Below, one piece after another: positions 1-19,196 of a stretch of DNA of 64,000 bases (the stretch's first letter is position 1; every line of letters begins with the position of its first letter). The stretch spans positions 16,939,894 through 17,003,893 of the forward strand of contig CM022672.1 of NCBI GenBank assembly GCA_012295275.1, read 5' to 3'. Under the pieces are notes generated by a model. The model saw only the letters and a program-made list of their open reading frames with translations. It made no database searches and was not told the DNA's origin. A program made the position numbers and the translations under genes. Source of the DNA: Chrysomallon squamiferum. Its lineage: Eukaryota; Mollusca; Gastropoda; Neomphalida; Peltospiridae.

Positions 1-124
1 CGATGATATTGTGTTAGCGTGTTTGTTTTCTGTTATTATTATTTCAGCAGAATAGAGAAAGGAGAATGGGGTTTTATACATTTTACAAAATGTTACCCCA
101 GTTGTTACTGCCTCTATTATTATT

Positions 125-170
<46 letters not shown>

Positions 171-724
171 CCATCAAAGCTAAACAAACTGTTTTTATTC
201 ACTCATTCAGTATAACATCATAAGAAATGAATCTACATCCATTTATACAAGAGTAAAACTCTAACCTAAATCACTCCAAACTAAGTCACGTCCCTGTATC
301 ATGTGGTTTTTAATTAATTCATTTATTTTGCTCTTGTTTGTTTGTTAGCTTTTTAAATCATTCATTTAATACTACCGTAACATAATTCACTGCATATTCA
401 TTTTAAATTGCCTTTCCCCCCTTACCGCTGTCATAACAAGACGTGGTTCTGCACTTGTAGCATCATTTTAACAAATGGTTGATCAAACAACAAATGCGAT
501 GTGCTTATGACCGACAACTGACACTTCCGATTCGGACAGGATTAATCAATATTAACTATGATTCATCATCGGCTTCAGTACTGAGATCTGCGAGAAATCT
601 GAATTGTCGTTCTGTTTGGAATTATCGTGCATTGTGTATCTCATAGCTGCTCTTTGTGTTTCGTTAAATTACATTTGTATTTGTGGTCCATTGTATTTAT
701 GTGTGTTTTATATTATTATTATTA

Positions 725-780
<56 letters not shown>

Positions 781-2031
781 TCTTTATTATTATTTTTTTT
801 TTTTATTAAGAGAGCTTTCACAAACTGAATGCCTATTTGATTATTCGGATTTATTATTTTTTTCTTCTTCTTCTTTGTATTTGTATTCGATTGTTATTAT
901 ATTCAAATTTTTTTGTTTTGTTTAATATTAACAATAATTTCTAATGGTTTAATGTACTGAATGTTAATTATATTGGATTGGACACAATTATCATGTAGAA
1001 AATTATTACTGAAAAATTATTTATTACAAATTTAAAGTGAGAGAAAGTCGGACGCACTGGTATCGACTGTATTGATGTATAAACGCTGTAATGTGCAATT
1101 CTTTGTACATGAACAGACTCAAGTGTTGAGCTGAATGTAATGATATGTGAATGATTTAAGTGTTGGTATGAGCTATATTTGTATATATACGCGGACAGAA
1201 ATGCTAGTTTGGACCATTTAGTATAACATAAATAAAGTGAAGAGCAATTAAATACATGCATATACGAACTTTATAAACTGACTGTGAAATCAGAGACTGC
1301 AAGTATGGACTTCATCTACATATAAACAGAGTAAAATGCATTCATAGTCGACATGTATAACTGGATTGAAGTGCTTGTACAGGCTATAATATTATATATA
1401 AATAGTGAAGTGTTATTACGGACTGTGTATTTATAACAATATAAACGTTTTGATGAAACCATTGTTATGATGAAACCACAGACCACAAAAAAAATCGAAA
1501 TGGAAAACCAGTTTGGTAATAAACTGAGGTGACTATGACTAGCTGTCGTGGGACATAACCCAGATTTCTCAATGCTTGACTGTACCTTGATCCGACACGG
1601 TAACAAGCCGTAAACAAATACCCGACAGATTAAGAGAATTATACCCCTACTTTGTAACAGTGACGCAGCAGTTTTGTAATTACAATTTTATCAACAAGAC
1701 TAAAAATCATCGGATAGCTGGTTCTATACCTGTCACAGGTTGATTTAAAAAAATAGATTACTTATTACTTAATAACATCTTAAAAACATTTATTTCTCGT
1801 TAACCCCCCCAAAAAAAAACGTTCTGACAGTCTGATATGTGTTTTCTAACGATATATAAACTTTACTTATTTTGCCAGTCGTTATCTCTTTGATTATGTG
1901 GGAACGTCAAACTTAGGATATTTTTGTTATTAACTAAGGCAAAAGTTCTATAAAAAAAACAACAACCTGTTAATAACATTATTTTCTTGCATATCTTCTT
2001 TAGAATGTTTCCCACAACATGTACATTTTTC

Positions 2032-2063
<32 letters not shown>

Positions 2064-3900
2064 GATTATTGCAGAACAGGGCAATCCGGTATAAGGGTAA
2101 ACTGGAATGTTCAATCAGTCAAATTAAGACGGAGTATTAACCTATATACAATGTTGACGATTGCAGTGGGTGTGTTTATTGTATGCAGTAAAGTTCGCGT
2201 GCAAGAGATATTACGTCAGATTCTTCGACGTAAACACGGCAAAAAAAAAAATATATATATTTTTTTATAATTTTTTTTTTATACAAGCTTAAATCATATC
2301 TATACTAATTGCACTTAAGTTTCAGTGATGGAAACTGTTTTTTTCCTAATTTTTTTTTTTTCTCTTTTTTTCTTTTTTCTTTTTTCAATTTTTGCAGCTT
2401 AAGACTACTCTAATTGTACTGAAGTTGCAATGGAAACTGATTGATGCATGTAAAAAGAGTTTCCGCTGTTTCTCAAAATAGATCCGTGCATGTCTTCACC
2501 AAAGAATGTAAAATCAATTATTGGACGTATTCTGTACAGTGATGGAACGCTTGCTAAATATACTGTAGTTATTGCATCAGTTCAGTTGGTAAACACAACG
2601 TCACAGATAACAGAGTATTTAGCCTAAGCCGTCTTACGATCTTGTTTTTACGCATGTAATATATAATATATATATATCACCAAGGAAAGAAAACAGTAGA
2701 AAGGAATGATGGAGATAAAGATTATATTTATTTATTTATCTATTTTAAATAAATTATACAGTAGTGGCCAAAAAAGATCTAACTGTCACGAATTAATCCC
2801 ATTATTCTTTGGCATATGTCAAGAAAAAGTAACAGATTTTATATAGCCACACCTGATGTTCGTTTTGTTTTTAAATCAACCAACCTGACGTAATTTCTAT
2901 ACAGAGACAAATTAATGGATTGACGTTAATTAACAGAAGGCTCTATTCCATCGTGTCATTAACGATTAAGCTTTACTGACTGGAAAGGCTATCAGCACCT
3001 GTTATCCTCCATAACGACCGATGTTTACAATGCACACGACCCTTCATTTTTTGTTCTTACGAACCTAAGCAAAGGGTTGGCAAGGCTGTATCGATCGCGT
3101 GTAACTAAAACAAACGGCGGAAAACAAGAAACCGCTCGTTTGTTTACCGTGCAAATCTCAGAACCTTGAAATTTAGAGTTTTAACCTTGGAAAGAAGCCA
3201 AAAACAACATTTTGTAAAAATTATACGTTTATTTTTTTATATATATAAATAAACGGATATTCGTTGAGGAATATCCATACATTCAAACAAAATAATACAC
3301 AAGCACTCCGTTTAAACAGTTCATTCACAACGTGTGCGTTTTTCAACCTAGACACACTAAAAGCAGCTATTGTCTGTCTTGCCCGAACAAGTTCCCTCGT
3401 AAAGTTCTTTGTCTGCTTGATCTGAACACCATGGGCCTCACAATGCCCGATGTTCATATTGTTTGGGAACGCCCAAACGCTAAAAATAGCTGCAGGTAAT
3501 TGGAACAAAGCACGTGCAGACAAAGAGTAGCTGAGTCGATGACTTGGAGCAAGACGCGTCAATACTTATATATAAATATATAAATATATATATATATATA
3601 TTTCCAAATATTCCTTCTTTGGCAGCTTATGAAAGAAACTATTTCATGATATTGATGACATCGTGATTTCAGACGAACAATACTTAACATTGCTAATACA
3701 GTTTTAAATGAACACTCACACAAATGAAATAAACATACTCTTACATAGAAAATGATAACACAAACACGTTTTTGATGTTAATAATGTACGAATATGAAAT
3801 GTATCAGAACAATGTTTGAGATCTAACAAGAATCGTGACACGATGACGTCACCCTGTTTACACCACTAGTCATGACAATGACTCCACAACGGCAGCTATT
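1..3900. other. Gene-free stretch with simple repeats
   Basis: I see no supportable gene here. The stretch is AT-rich with a TTG/TTA run near 113-170, a long TTA run near 708-798, a TG run at about 2035-2063, several T or A homopolymers, and an AT run near 3565-3600. A minus-strand reading frame at 3221-3562 has no recognisable domain or splice context and is not called as a gene. A perfect TGACGTCA palindrome sits at 3844-3851, downstream of the IER-like gene. Confidence 0.6.
708..798. repeat. TTA trinucleotide microsatellite
   Basis: This is a near-perfect run of TTA/ATT triplets with one T-rich interruption. It makes false reading frames of isoleucine, leucine or tyrosine on the plus strand. 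Confidence 0.9.
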
Positions 3901-3907
3901 ACACATT

Positions 3908-3913
3908 TTTATT
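3908..3913 (-). promoter_or_regulatory. Candidate poly(A) signal of the IER-like gene
   Basis: On the minus strand this reads AATAAA, about 33 bases after the stop codon of the IER-like gene. The 3' UTR would be very short if it is used. The hexamer is common in AT-rich DNA, so this is only a candidate. Confidence 0.3.
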
Positions 3914-3945
3914 GTCAAGAGTCAATGAAGGTAACAACATCCGAA

Positions 3946-5060
<1,115 letters not shown>

Positions 5061-5071
5061 CCAAATAAAGG

Positions 5072-9802
<4,731 letters not shown>

Positions 9803-10481
9803 TCAATGATAGACATTTGGTGAGACAAAACCGAGAACACCCCCAACCAGGTGAAGACTGCCGGTGACAAGAATCTGTATGTGCGCTGCCCCTCGGAGAT
9901 TGTCGGGAATGCTGTACAGATCCGTGTCTGTCTGTGTGTCTATCTGCAGGTTGGGATCACGATTCTGAGTTGCCCAGTGCAAGGCTTCCAAGATGCAAGG
10001 AAAAGCGTAGGAAGCTGTGACAGGACAGCTGTTTTCTTGTGCCGTGTCGCCATTTCCCACTGTCGAGTCTGGTCTCTTCAGTGGGTTCTGACATTTCTTT
10101 GGAGGTGGCAAGCTGCTGTCGCAGGTGGTTTCCGAGTCAACGCAGTTTACAAGTGGTTCGCTGACGATGTGCTCTGGTATCTTGTTGTTAATTGCCAGGC
10201 AAGAGTCTAGTTTCTTTGCCTCGCCGTTTGTCACAACTGTACAGTTCTGGCTGTTATTGATGCATTCCCCATTGATGCAATATCTGCACAGACTCTCCCA
10301 TATGATCTGGTTATATTTGCTAGCCTTCAGTTGTTTTTCTTTAGTTGCACACACACTGCTCTGATCTGAAAACAAAACAAAAAAACTAATAAAGTTGATA
10401 TACATATAAGTATATAATTTTAATATTAAAAGAAAACAATAGCAAAGATTTATTTAGTTATCATTTAAAAAAAATTTTAGG

Positions 10482-10516
<35 letters not shown>

Positions 10517-11073
10517 TATCATGCAATGGCAATTGCAACGGTGACTCGGTCTGATTAGTTTATGTGATCTGCATGAACTAGACGCACGATTAATCAAATC
10601 AACGGGGACTCAGTCAAATTAGTTCATTTCACCTTTCTCCTGTAATAAGGCATGAATCACGAATACTCAGTCTTTTTGGTTCATTTCATTTCTACTCTTA
10701 CTAATTATCACTGAATTCAAACATGCTTATTACAGTGATAAAAGTAATTAATATAGTCAGAAAAAGAATCAGGACAATGGAAACTAAACTAATCTTATTT
10801 GCAAGGATTTACACAGTAATAATTAACTGGTCTATTAGTTATTTTTGTTTTTATTTTTGTGGTAAAATGTCTTGCAGTTTCAATGACTGTTCATGTCAAC
10901 AAGTGGTTTCTACTCAGAACAGTGAAGCTCAGTACAATCCTGTAATAAACTAACACTAGCTACATTTAGAACAGACAACCATGGTTTCTCCTAGTAATAC
11001 TTCAAACTTCTGAGAAACAAAGCAAATAGCCAATGTTTCCTGTTTCCTAAGACAGATGTGTATATGTATGTGC

Positions 11074-11121
<48 letters not shown>

Positions 11122-14100
11122 ACACACACACACACACTCACTCACTCACTCACACACACACACATACAGACATACACTCACTCGCACACATACACATATT
11201 TTTCTAAAAAATGTTGTTGATGAATTTCAATGCCAAAATTGAAAAGTCATGTAGTAAGGCTGAAATCACACTAACTGTATTGTATGGTTTGTATTCTAAT
11301 TAATTCACTGAACAGTATTTAAACACTTACCTGGTGTATTGCTGGTTGGCCCACTGAAAGCCAAGTTAGGACAAAACACAACGCCATCAAAATGTATAGA
11401 CTGAAAAAATAAAATAAAATAAATCAAATTAATTTTTTTTTTTTAAATTTAAGCCAAAACAATTAACAATACAGGACAGAAAAATGATGCAAATTCTAAA
11501 AAACTGTCAAAGAGAACTATTTCAGTGAAATTTTATTTTTTATTTTAAACAAAAGTTATTCTCTCTTTTAATCACAGTGAAACTGGTTGTCTGGCACAAG
11601 CACGTAATTATTAGGGCAAATTAAACCCAATCAGTATTTTGTGAGATTAATAACATTTAAATTTTCATTTTCAGCTAATCATTTATTTGACATTTTACCT
11701 TCAAAATGGACAGAAAATAGGAAACATTTCTCTCTCTGGTGGAATTGAAAATGAGAATTTTGCACACACGACCTCTGGTTAAAAAGAAATAAAATTGTTG
11801 TGTACTTGTTATATTTATAGGGTAGATTTTTAGTAAGATTTTTTTCTGTTTTAATTTAGGAAATGCTTTGTTATTTACTGAACCGTTCTGTTATTATAAC
11901 ATTTTATATCAGATTATAAAGTTATTTGTTGAGTCTCTTACTTTGCTACTCATTTATCTTTTAAATAAAATATTATCCCACTCTTTTGACCTTTACTGGA
12001 TAATGCTTTTTATAACGACACTAAATATTTCATGCAGTTTTACTACTTAGTTTTTAATAATATTTTTTTGATTTACTTTAATATGTAATATTTATTGCTC
12101 AATTCCATATTATTGGGATAATAATATTTTGATAAATATGTTTTACGACTTCAGTTTATTCAACAACCAAGTCAGTGTTGTTATTTCTTGTATTATACTG
12201 AACCACAGCATTTTTAAAACAGAAGTCATAGCATTACAAACATCATCAGACTCACTTGATATCCTCAGCTTCCTTTTTAGACTTCTCACTAAACCACTGC
12301 ACACATTGCTGTAAAATAAAAACTGTTATTACATCAGGGCCTTTTCACAAACAGGTTTGATATTAATGTTGTAAAATAAAAACTGTTATTACATCAGGGC
12401 CATTTCACAAACAGTTTTGATATTAATGCTGAGGCATGACATGATCAGTCCTCCTCAGTGTGACCATATTATCCCATTCCAACAAGGGTTCCCAGCTTTC
12501 TTGTCTGGATGAAGGTCAGTACAGAATGTTTTATAACTGTTTCATGTTTATTTTTAAATCTGAGAAGAGTTTACAGTATTTTCTACACGAGGTGTGTTCT
12601 AATAACGAAGGAAACAAACCTCCATGCTTTCTTTTGTATGAGCGCCATCGAGGTAGTAGGTGAGTCCTGGGTGAAAGACCCTCTGGTTCCTGCCGGGCCA
12701 CTTACACTCAGCAAGTCCTGTGTCACGAGAAACATGCAGGTTAATGTGTGTTGTTTTTGTTTTGTGTTCACTGACGGACAAATACACCGGGACATATACA
12801 GAAACTTCCATCTTAAAAACACCACACTTACACTCACACTCACACACCTACCCACAGCCACAGTTACACACTCACACACCTACCCACTGCCACAACCACA
12901 CCTACAACCTACACCCAGTTACACTTACACTACTACACCTACCCACTGCCACAGCCACACCTACAACTTACCCACTACCACAGCCACACCTACAACCTAC
13001 ACCCAGTTACACTTACACTCACACACCTACCCACTGCCAGTCACACCTACAACCTACCCACTACCACAGCCACAACCTACACCCAGTTACACTTACACTA
13101 CTACACCTACCCACTGCCACAGCCACACCTACAACCTACCCACTACCACAGCCACACCTACAACCTACACCCAGTTACACACTTACACTCACACACCTAC
13201 CCACTGCCACACCTACAACCTACACACCTACCCACTGCCACACCTACAACCTACACACCTACAACCTACACCCAGTTACACACACTCACACACCTACAAC
13301 CTACACCCAGTTACACACCTACCCACTGCCACACCTACACCCAGTTACTCACACCACCTACCCACTGCCACAGCCACACCTACAACCTACACCCAGTTAC
13401 ACACACACCTACCCACTGCCACACCTACAACCTACACCCAGTTACACTCACACACCTACCCACTGCCACACCTACAACCTACACCCAGTTACTCACACAC
13501 CTACCCACTGCCACACCTACACCCAGTTACACTCACACACCTACCCACTGCCACCTACAGCCTACACCCAGTTACACACTCACACACCTACCCACTGCCA
13601 CACCTACAACCTACACCCAGTTACACACACTCACACACCTACCCACTGCCACAGCCACACCTACAACCTACACCTACACCCACAGTTACACACTTACACT
13701 CATACACCTACCCACTGCCACCTACAGCCTACACCCAGTTACACTCTCACACACCTACCCACTACCATAGCCACACCTACACCCACACATGTACCCACTA
13801 CCTCAGCCACACCTACAACCTACACCCACAGTTACACTCACACACGTACCCACTACCACAGCCACACCTACACCCACAGTTACACACTCACACACGTACC
13901 CACTACCACAGCCACACCTACACCCACAGTTACACACTCACACACGTACCCACTACCACAGCCACACCTACACCCACAGTTACACACTCACACACGTACC
14001 CACTACCACAGCCACACCTACAACCTACACCCACACTTACACATACACACTGACCCATGCCACAGCCACACTTACATTTTACTTAAACAGCTATCCAGTT

Positions 14101-14917
14101 TTATACTGACAAAGAAAAGTGTCTCACCTTTCACTATGGGTGGGGTTAGTGTGTATGTGGGTAACACAGGAATTTCACTGGTACTGCGAACAGATGTGAC
14201 ATCATACAGATAGTCCTGTTCTGAAAATATAAAAGGTTATCTGTTCAGTTTTGTTAAACTGATACATATATGATATTATATACACCTATTTGAAATCTTT
14301 GAATATATGTAACTGCTTACATATTTGGATTACAAATAAATACAGCTCCATTTTCCAAAATGAATAAACATTTTGAAAGCCTCAGAAACACAACAATAAT
14401 ATTAAACAGTTAAATTGAATTACACAGCAACCAGTCTTTATTTCTACTACCACATCAACTTATAAATTATTTGTTCTAACAATCAGAATGAACATATCCA
14501 TCTGTATTAACTTTTTATTAATTTTTATATAACTTTATATAATTAACGCTATTTTCCAGCCATTACTCCAAGCAGCAAGGATTCTTTTTAATTACCAAAA
14601 ACAGTGTAAAAACTGAAATGAAGTTATCTCAGTTATTGCCAGACTCACTTTTGTTGGTTCTGTCTACAAACACCTGACACAGCTGTAGCGCCAGACTTGC
14701 ATTCAGGTCCTGCATGCAGCCTTCAATTCCTAGACTCAGCTGCTGTCCTTTCACACAGAAACCCTCCAACGCGGGAACACGGTACACAGGAGCCTAAAAT
14801 AAAAAAAATAAAAATTTAAAATAATTAAAAACTTTATTATTTTTTTCATGTAGTATTTTTATGATAGGTTATGTAATAGCTGGAGAACAAATTATATTGA
14901 GTGTGTTAACATCAGTT

Positions 14918-14986
<69 letters not shown>

Positions 14987-15628
14987 GTAATAATAGCAAT
15001 AAATATAAAATAAATAATAATAGTAACAGTAATAATAATAATAAATATAAAATAAATAAATATAAATGTATCAGCACTGTTATAGTTAAGGGTATATGTA
15101 CTAGTAACAGTAGGTGTAGTAGAGTAGTAACAATTGTACTAGTAGCAGTAGTAATAAATAAATAAATAAATAAATAAATAAAATAAATACTAACCCCTAT
15201 TTCCTTTGATCTTTCTAAGATTACAGTTTCAGCTTCAGGTGGCTGGTCTACAAAAACTGCAGGAACTCCTTTCTGCAATAAAAAAATCTTAGTGAATGAA
15301 TGATAATTTACCAGCATAGATAAAAAAAGTAACTGACTATCGGTGATTGCCTGATAATTTCAGGTGTAGAGTTGTATGCAGAGACACAATCATGACAATG
15401 TATGATTATGTAAACATAATATAAATTCATCTACTGGCTTTTGTAGGAAATCTCATTCTAATTTTAATGTTGTTTTGGGTTGAGGTTTTTTATATGTAAT
15501 TTATAAATGTTTTTTACAACCAAAGTAATTTTTGATATAATGAATAGAAACACAAGTAAAAAAATGTAAAGAAAAAGACCATCTATTGAAAACAAAACAA
15601 AAAACCACTAATGATAATGAATATGATG

Positions 15629-15661
<33 letters not shown>

Positions 15662-18522
15662 GTAACAAGAAGAAGAAGAAGAAAAAGTGTAACAATATTA
15701 AAAAAAATATATACATCTGATCCAGAAATAAAAATTTACCTTAAAAATACCAGCTTTGTTCCAGGCTATTTGGTCTATTGTATTTCCCAGAATTTCCACG
15801 TGGTCTATTCCCAAAGATGTAACACCACACACGACTGGAGAGGGGACGACGTTGGTCGAGTCGTACTCTCCACCAATACCAACTTCCATGACAGCTACAT
15901 CAACGTTTTCTTTAACAAACACGTTGAAGGCCATGACGGTGAGAAAAGCAAAATAAGTGGGCATCTGCCTCTCTTTGAGATCATTCTGCAAATACAAATA
16001 TTATACTGAATGTAATCAGTGAATAACTAAATTGCTAGACTTGGAGTATTCAGAGGAAACTACTTACTGCTTGGTGTCTATATGTGGTGTTAAAATATAA
16101 TAATAGGAACTAGTATTTTTGGCACATTTTAAAAACAACAGCAACAGCTCATTCCAAACTGTAGTGTCTGACATAAGTTATATATTTTTATCATCTCATA
16201 TTTTGTCACAGGTGATGCCTATTGCTTGGTGACAAGGTGTCTATCCAATGCCTTATGGATCACTAGATCAATCATTGCTAAGGTAGCAATAATGGCTTTT
16301 CAAAAGCAATTTTGTATATTCTGTGACAAAATGGATTTTTATAAAATTCTTTTTCGCTCTGATTAGACCTAAAAGTATGTTCTGTGTGGTTTTGTTATAA
16401 AGTTGCATTTGCTACCACAGAAACAATAATATCTTTTTAAGCTGAGACTAATTTTATGTACATTATCAAAACACAACACACATATCTGCACAGACAAATA
16501 CAGTGTATTATTATGCTTTATAATAAAGAATAATGATGTTAAAAAATGTGGTGGTATTATTCAGGTACTTTTTGAAATCAGAAAGTTTAAAGAAAAATGA
16601 AAGATTATAAAACATGAATATGATAAACCTAACACACTTTGGTTGAAACCAGCTTGTTGTAGACGTCAAAGAAGTAGGAGGAGAATTCATCATCTGATAA
16701 TGGCTGACCATTGATTCGGAATCTCTCGGTAACTTTCACCAAATGTGGTGAGCTAAAAAAAACAAAAAAAAAAACAAAAAACATGAAGAGGTGGATAAAT
16801 ATGAAAATGGAATCCATATAAAACAAGGGTCAGCATCCTTTTGGAGAAAGCAGGCCAGAGAGCTATGTAGTGATATGGAGGAGGGCCAATATATCAAATG
16901 TACACCCCCCATCTATCTCTCTCTCTCTCTCAATTCTATTTTCAACACTGAGCACCAAAAAGGGATGCTAGGAAGCAAGGCTGCTTTGGTCTGGATGTTT
17001 AAAGAAAAAAACAATGAAAATAATGTAATAATTGGTGTCCAAGTGTTCAGTTGGTGGGCTGGACTAAATTCCCTCAATGGCCTGATGTGTCTGCAGGCCA
17101 AGAGTTGCCAACCCCTGATATAAAATATGGTAATGTGACCAGATAAAATGTAATGTCTATCAGTCTGTCTGTCTGTATGTGATGATAATATCAAATAAAG
17201 AAAAGTAACAATTAACACAGAACTAAGTTCTTGCTTAAATTCTAATTCATCACATTAAAGAAATGGATGATCAAGTACAGAGGCTAAAATATTTCTGAAT
17301 TTTTATCTGTGGAACAATGAAACAGATTAATACTTTAATAATAAGTATCTTAACAGTCGTGGAAAAAAACAAGCATGCATTAATTTTACAACAATAATGA
17401 TAAAATTTTATTACATAGTCTGACAAAAAAAACCAAACAATAACAACAACAGCAATAGTAAGAGAGATATTAGTAAGAAAAATGCTGTTGTACCTAAAAA
17501 AGCCAGTCTTGTAGCCTCTGTGTCGTAAAATACTCTCACAAAAAGCTGATGTTGACCCTTTGCCCTTTGTGCCACTGATGTGAATCACAGGTAACTTGAC
17601 GATGTCCTCCATCTTGACATCGGTTGTAGAAGTAACAAAACAAACAACAACAAAGTGATTTAAAAAGTCTTCAGACATTTTGTTGGAAACCACAAAATAA
17701 AATTTTAATGAAACGTATAATAAAGAAATCTTTTTTTTTAGAAAATATGAAATAAAATGTGACAAAATAATAAAATAAAATACCACAAAAAAGTAAAAAA
17801 AAACAACATTTGTTTATAAATAAATAAATAAAATGAAAATAGGATGCTACTAATTAGAAAGAACAGTCTTTGATGTATCAGTCTTTTGGCTTTTCTTTCC
17901 TTTCACACCTGTATCACCGACACACTGTGTTCATTCATTCACGTCTGTAGATAAGTATAACCAGCCTACCTTTTCTGCAGGTACGTAGTTCTAGGACACC
18001 CCATGGGGGAACCCAACGACTACAGCATTTGTTATTTATTATTAAGTACATTGCACATTATCTGACATGATAAAAAGTGGAGTCGGAGACTGCAGTGGTT
18101 TGTTGTCTGGTTATTTGTAGTAAACGTATTATTCTGTTTATTTAAGTTACCGTAAGGCCACTCCGCTGTATGTAATCAATCATGCATGGAACATTCTTCT
18201 TGCACCATGTCTCTCTTTCCTTGCGTATTTCTGCAATGATTTCTGCATTGGATTGTAGACTGTTCAGAGTATATACAGCATCCTTTAAAAAAAAAAAAAA
18301 AAAAAAAAAAATATATATATATAACACACACACACACACACTTATACATTAAATAATTAAAATAATAAAATGTAAAAAAACAATAATTAAAAAAATAAAT
18401 TAAAAAATAAAATAATACATTTTAACATAATATTCTAAAATACAAGTTTTGAGGGTTAATTTCAAATATGTTTGTTTGTTTCTCTTTCTATGTAATTCTG
18501 CTATACGTGTGTGTTAAAATAA

Positions 18523-18556
<34 letters not shown>

Positions 18557-19196
18557 TTTTATTTTTATAATTCCCTAAATTCATATATTTAACTCTGCAA
18601 ACGCCAACAAGATGATATTAAGATATAATTCTGCCAAACGTAAATATGATTTTCTATTCTATAGATAAGGTCAGTTAAACATTAAATTAATGATTAATTT
18701 TTTAAATGACAACCAAAATTTCTTTAAGTATGGGATATTTCTAAATTATACCGTTTTAGTTTGTAAATATTTGTAATATTACATTTACGACAGCATAAGA
18801 AAAATCGTTATTTAGAACTGTCACTTAGAATGTGTGTGTGTGTTGCGCGCCTGTATATAACAAACTTTATTTTTTATGATTTTATTAAATATTTTTGGAA
18901 AATAATCAGTATGACAAATGTATGGTATTCATTAAAGTGTTCCACATCGACAACCACACACTCAGAATCCTTATCACATTTGACATTTTTATCTTTTCAT
19001 TCATAAACTTAAAACTAACATTGTGTTACCCTTAGGGTTAGGCTGATAAAAATGAAAACACGTGGATGGCTTTTTTTAATCTCTTTATATTCCAGTTGAC
19101 ACCCACCTGATACGAAATCGACCCATGGCCAAGTTTTTTTGATTTTGTCGAACACATCAGTTTTAATATAACATTAGTAACAAAAGTTAGTCGCAT
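9803..19196 (-). CDS. FPGS: Folylpolyglutamate synthase, 13 exons, complete
   Basis: ATP-dependent ligase that adds gamma-linked glutamates to folates so that cells and mitochondria retain them. Exons (minus): 19196-19107, 18282-18151, 17612-17494, 16752-16638, 15985-15740, 15272-15195, 14793-14649, 14220-14128, 12717-12620, 12308-12256, 11774-11699, 11400-11331, 10365-9803. All have GT-AG borders and compatible phases, giving 625 aa (human about 587). Exon 1 encodes 30 residues with basic and no acidic side chains, mitochondrial-leader-like, ending SYQ before [10 protein letters not shown]. An in-frame TGA 18 bases upstream supports the start. Family motifs: P-loop GTKGKGS at about 88-94, [18 protein letters not shown] near 185-194, [20 protein letters not shown] at about 362-367, FCPNL and C-terminal [11 protein letters not shown]. 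Exon 11, encoding [10 protein letters not shown], is the least conserved call. The residues before the C-terminal block are Cys-rich and diverged. Met14 could give a leaderless cytosolic form. Confidence 0.93.
11078..11200. repeat. FPGS: TG/CA microsatellite block in FPGS intron 12
   Basis: A TG run (about 11078-11119) flips directly to a CA run (11120 onward) with CACT interruptions. The result is a short self-complementary purine-pyrimidine tract. Confidence 0.85.
12311..12430. repeat. FPGS: 60-bp tandem duplication at FPGS exon 10 acceptor
   Basis: Two adjacent 60-base copies (12311-12370 and 12371-12430) differ at only two positions. Each carries the pyrimidine tract that precedes FPGS exon 10 on the minus strand. 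The gene-proximal copy is followed by a working AG. At the same position the distal copy reads AA, so it is not an acceptor. Confidence 0.85.
12822..14070. repeat. FPGS: CA-rich minisatellite, about 1.25 kb, FPGS intron 8
   Basis: Head-to-tail array whose recurring pieces are CACACCTACCCACTGCCACA, GCCACACCTACAACCTACAC and CCAGTTACACTCACA, combined into units of roughly 35-50 bases with variable deletions. The plus strand is almost free of G, and the minus strand is GT-rich with many GG/GGG runs. The array creates two spurious open frames of about 500 codons, rich in Thr, His and Pro, on the plus strand. It lies antisense inside FPGS between exons 9 and 8 and ends about 60 bases from the exon 8 donor. 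Confidence 0.95.
14918..15190. repeat. FPGS: TAA, TAG and AAAT microsatellite cluster in FPGS intron 6
   Basis: A TAA run (about 14918-14985) passes into mixed TAA/TAG/AAAT triplets and an AAAT run (about 15150-15188) just inside the donor of FPGS exon 6. The poly-Leu frames it produces are spurious. Confidence 0.85.
16816..17125. mobile_element. hAT-type MITE with 8-bp target duplication, FPGS intron 3
   Basis: A 294-base element at 16824-17117 is flanked on both sides by the same eight bases, ATATAAAA (16816-16823 and 17118-17125). Its ends are imperfect inverted repeats: left CAAGGGTCAGCATCCTTTTG; right, read inward from 17117, CAGGGGTTGGCAACTCTTGG. Eight-base target duplications and CAGGGGT-type termini are typical of hAT elements. 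It has no transposase, so it is a non-autonomous copy, and it sits well away from the exon 3 and exon 4 splice sites. Confidence 0.85.
18285..18312. repeat. FPGS: Poly(A)/poly(T) tract at FPGS exon 2 acceptor
   Basis: The plus-strand A run reads as a long T run on the gene strand. It forms the pyrimidine tract immediately before the exon 2 acceptor at 18283. Confidence 0.85.

Noticed and set aside
3221-3562. Minus-strand frame of 113 codons
   Set aside because: No domain, no family resemblance and no splice or promoter context, and it runs into AT repeats at its end.
10510-10690. Degenerate repeat of CGGxGACTCxGTC phrases in FPGS intron 12
   Set aside because: Three loosely similar phrases with unequal spacing. 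Not strong enough to call a tandem repeat.
12509-14213. Two overlapping plus-strand open frames of about 500 codons rich in Thr, His, Pro, Leu
   Set aside because: They lie wholly within the CA-rich minisatellite, read in more than one frame with equal openness, and are antisense inside an FPGS intron. Openness comes from the lack of G in the repeat.
19046-19060. Alternative donor for FPGS exon 1 near GGGTAAC on the minus strand
   Set aside because: No in-frame Met or FPGS-like residues precede it, whereas the exon at 19196-19107 gives SYQ in the right phase.
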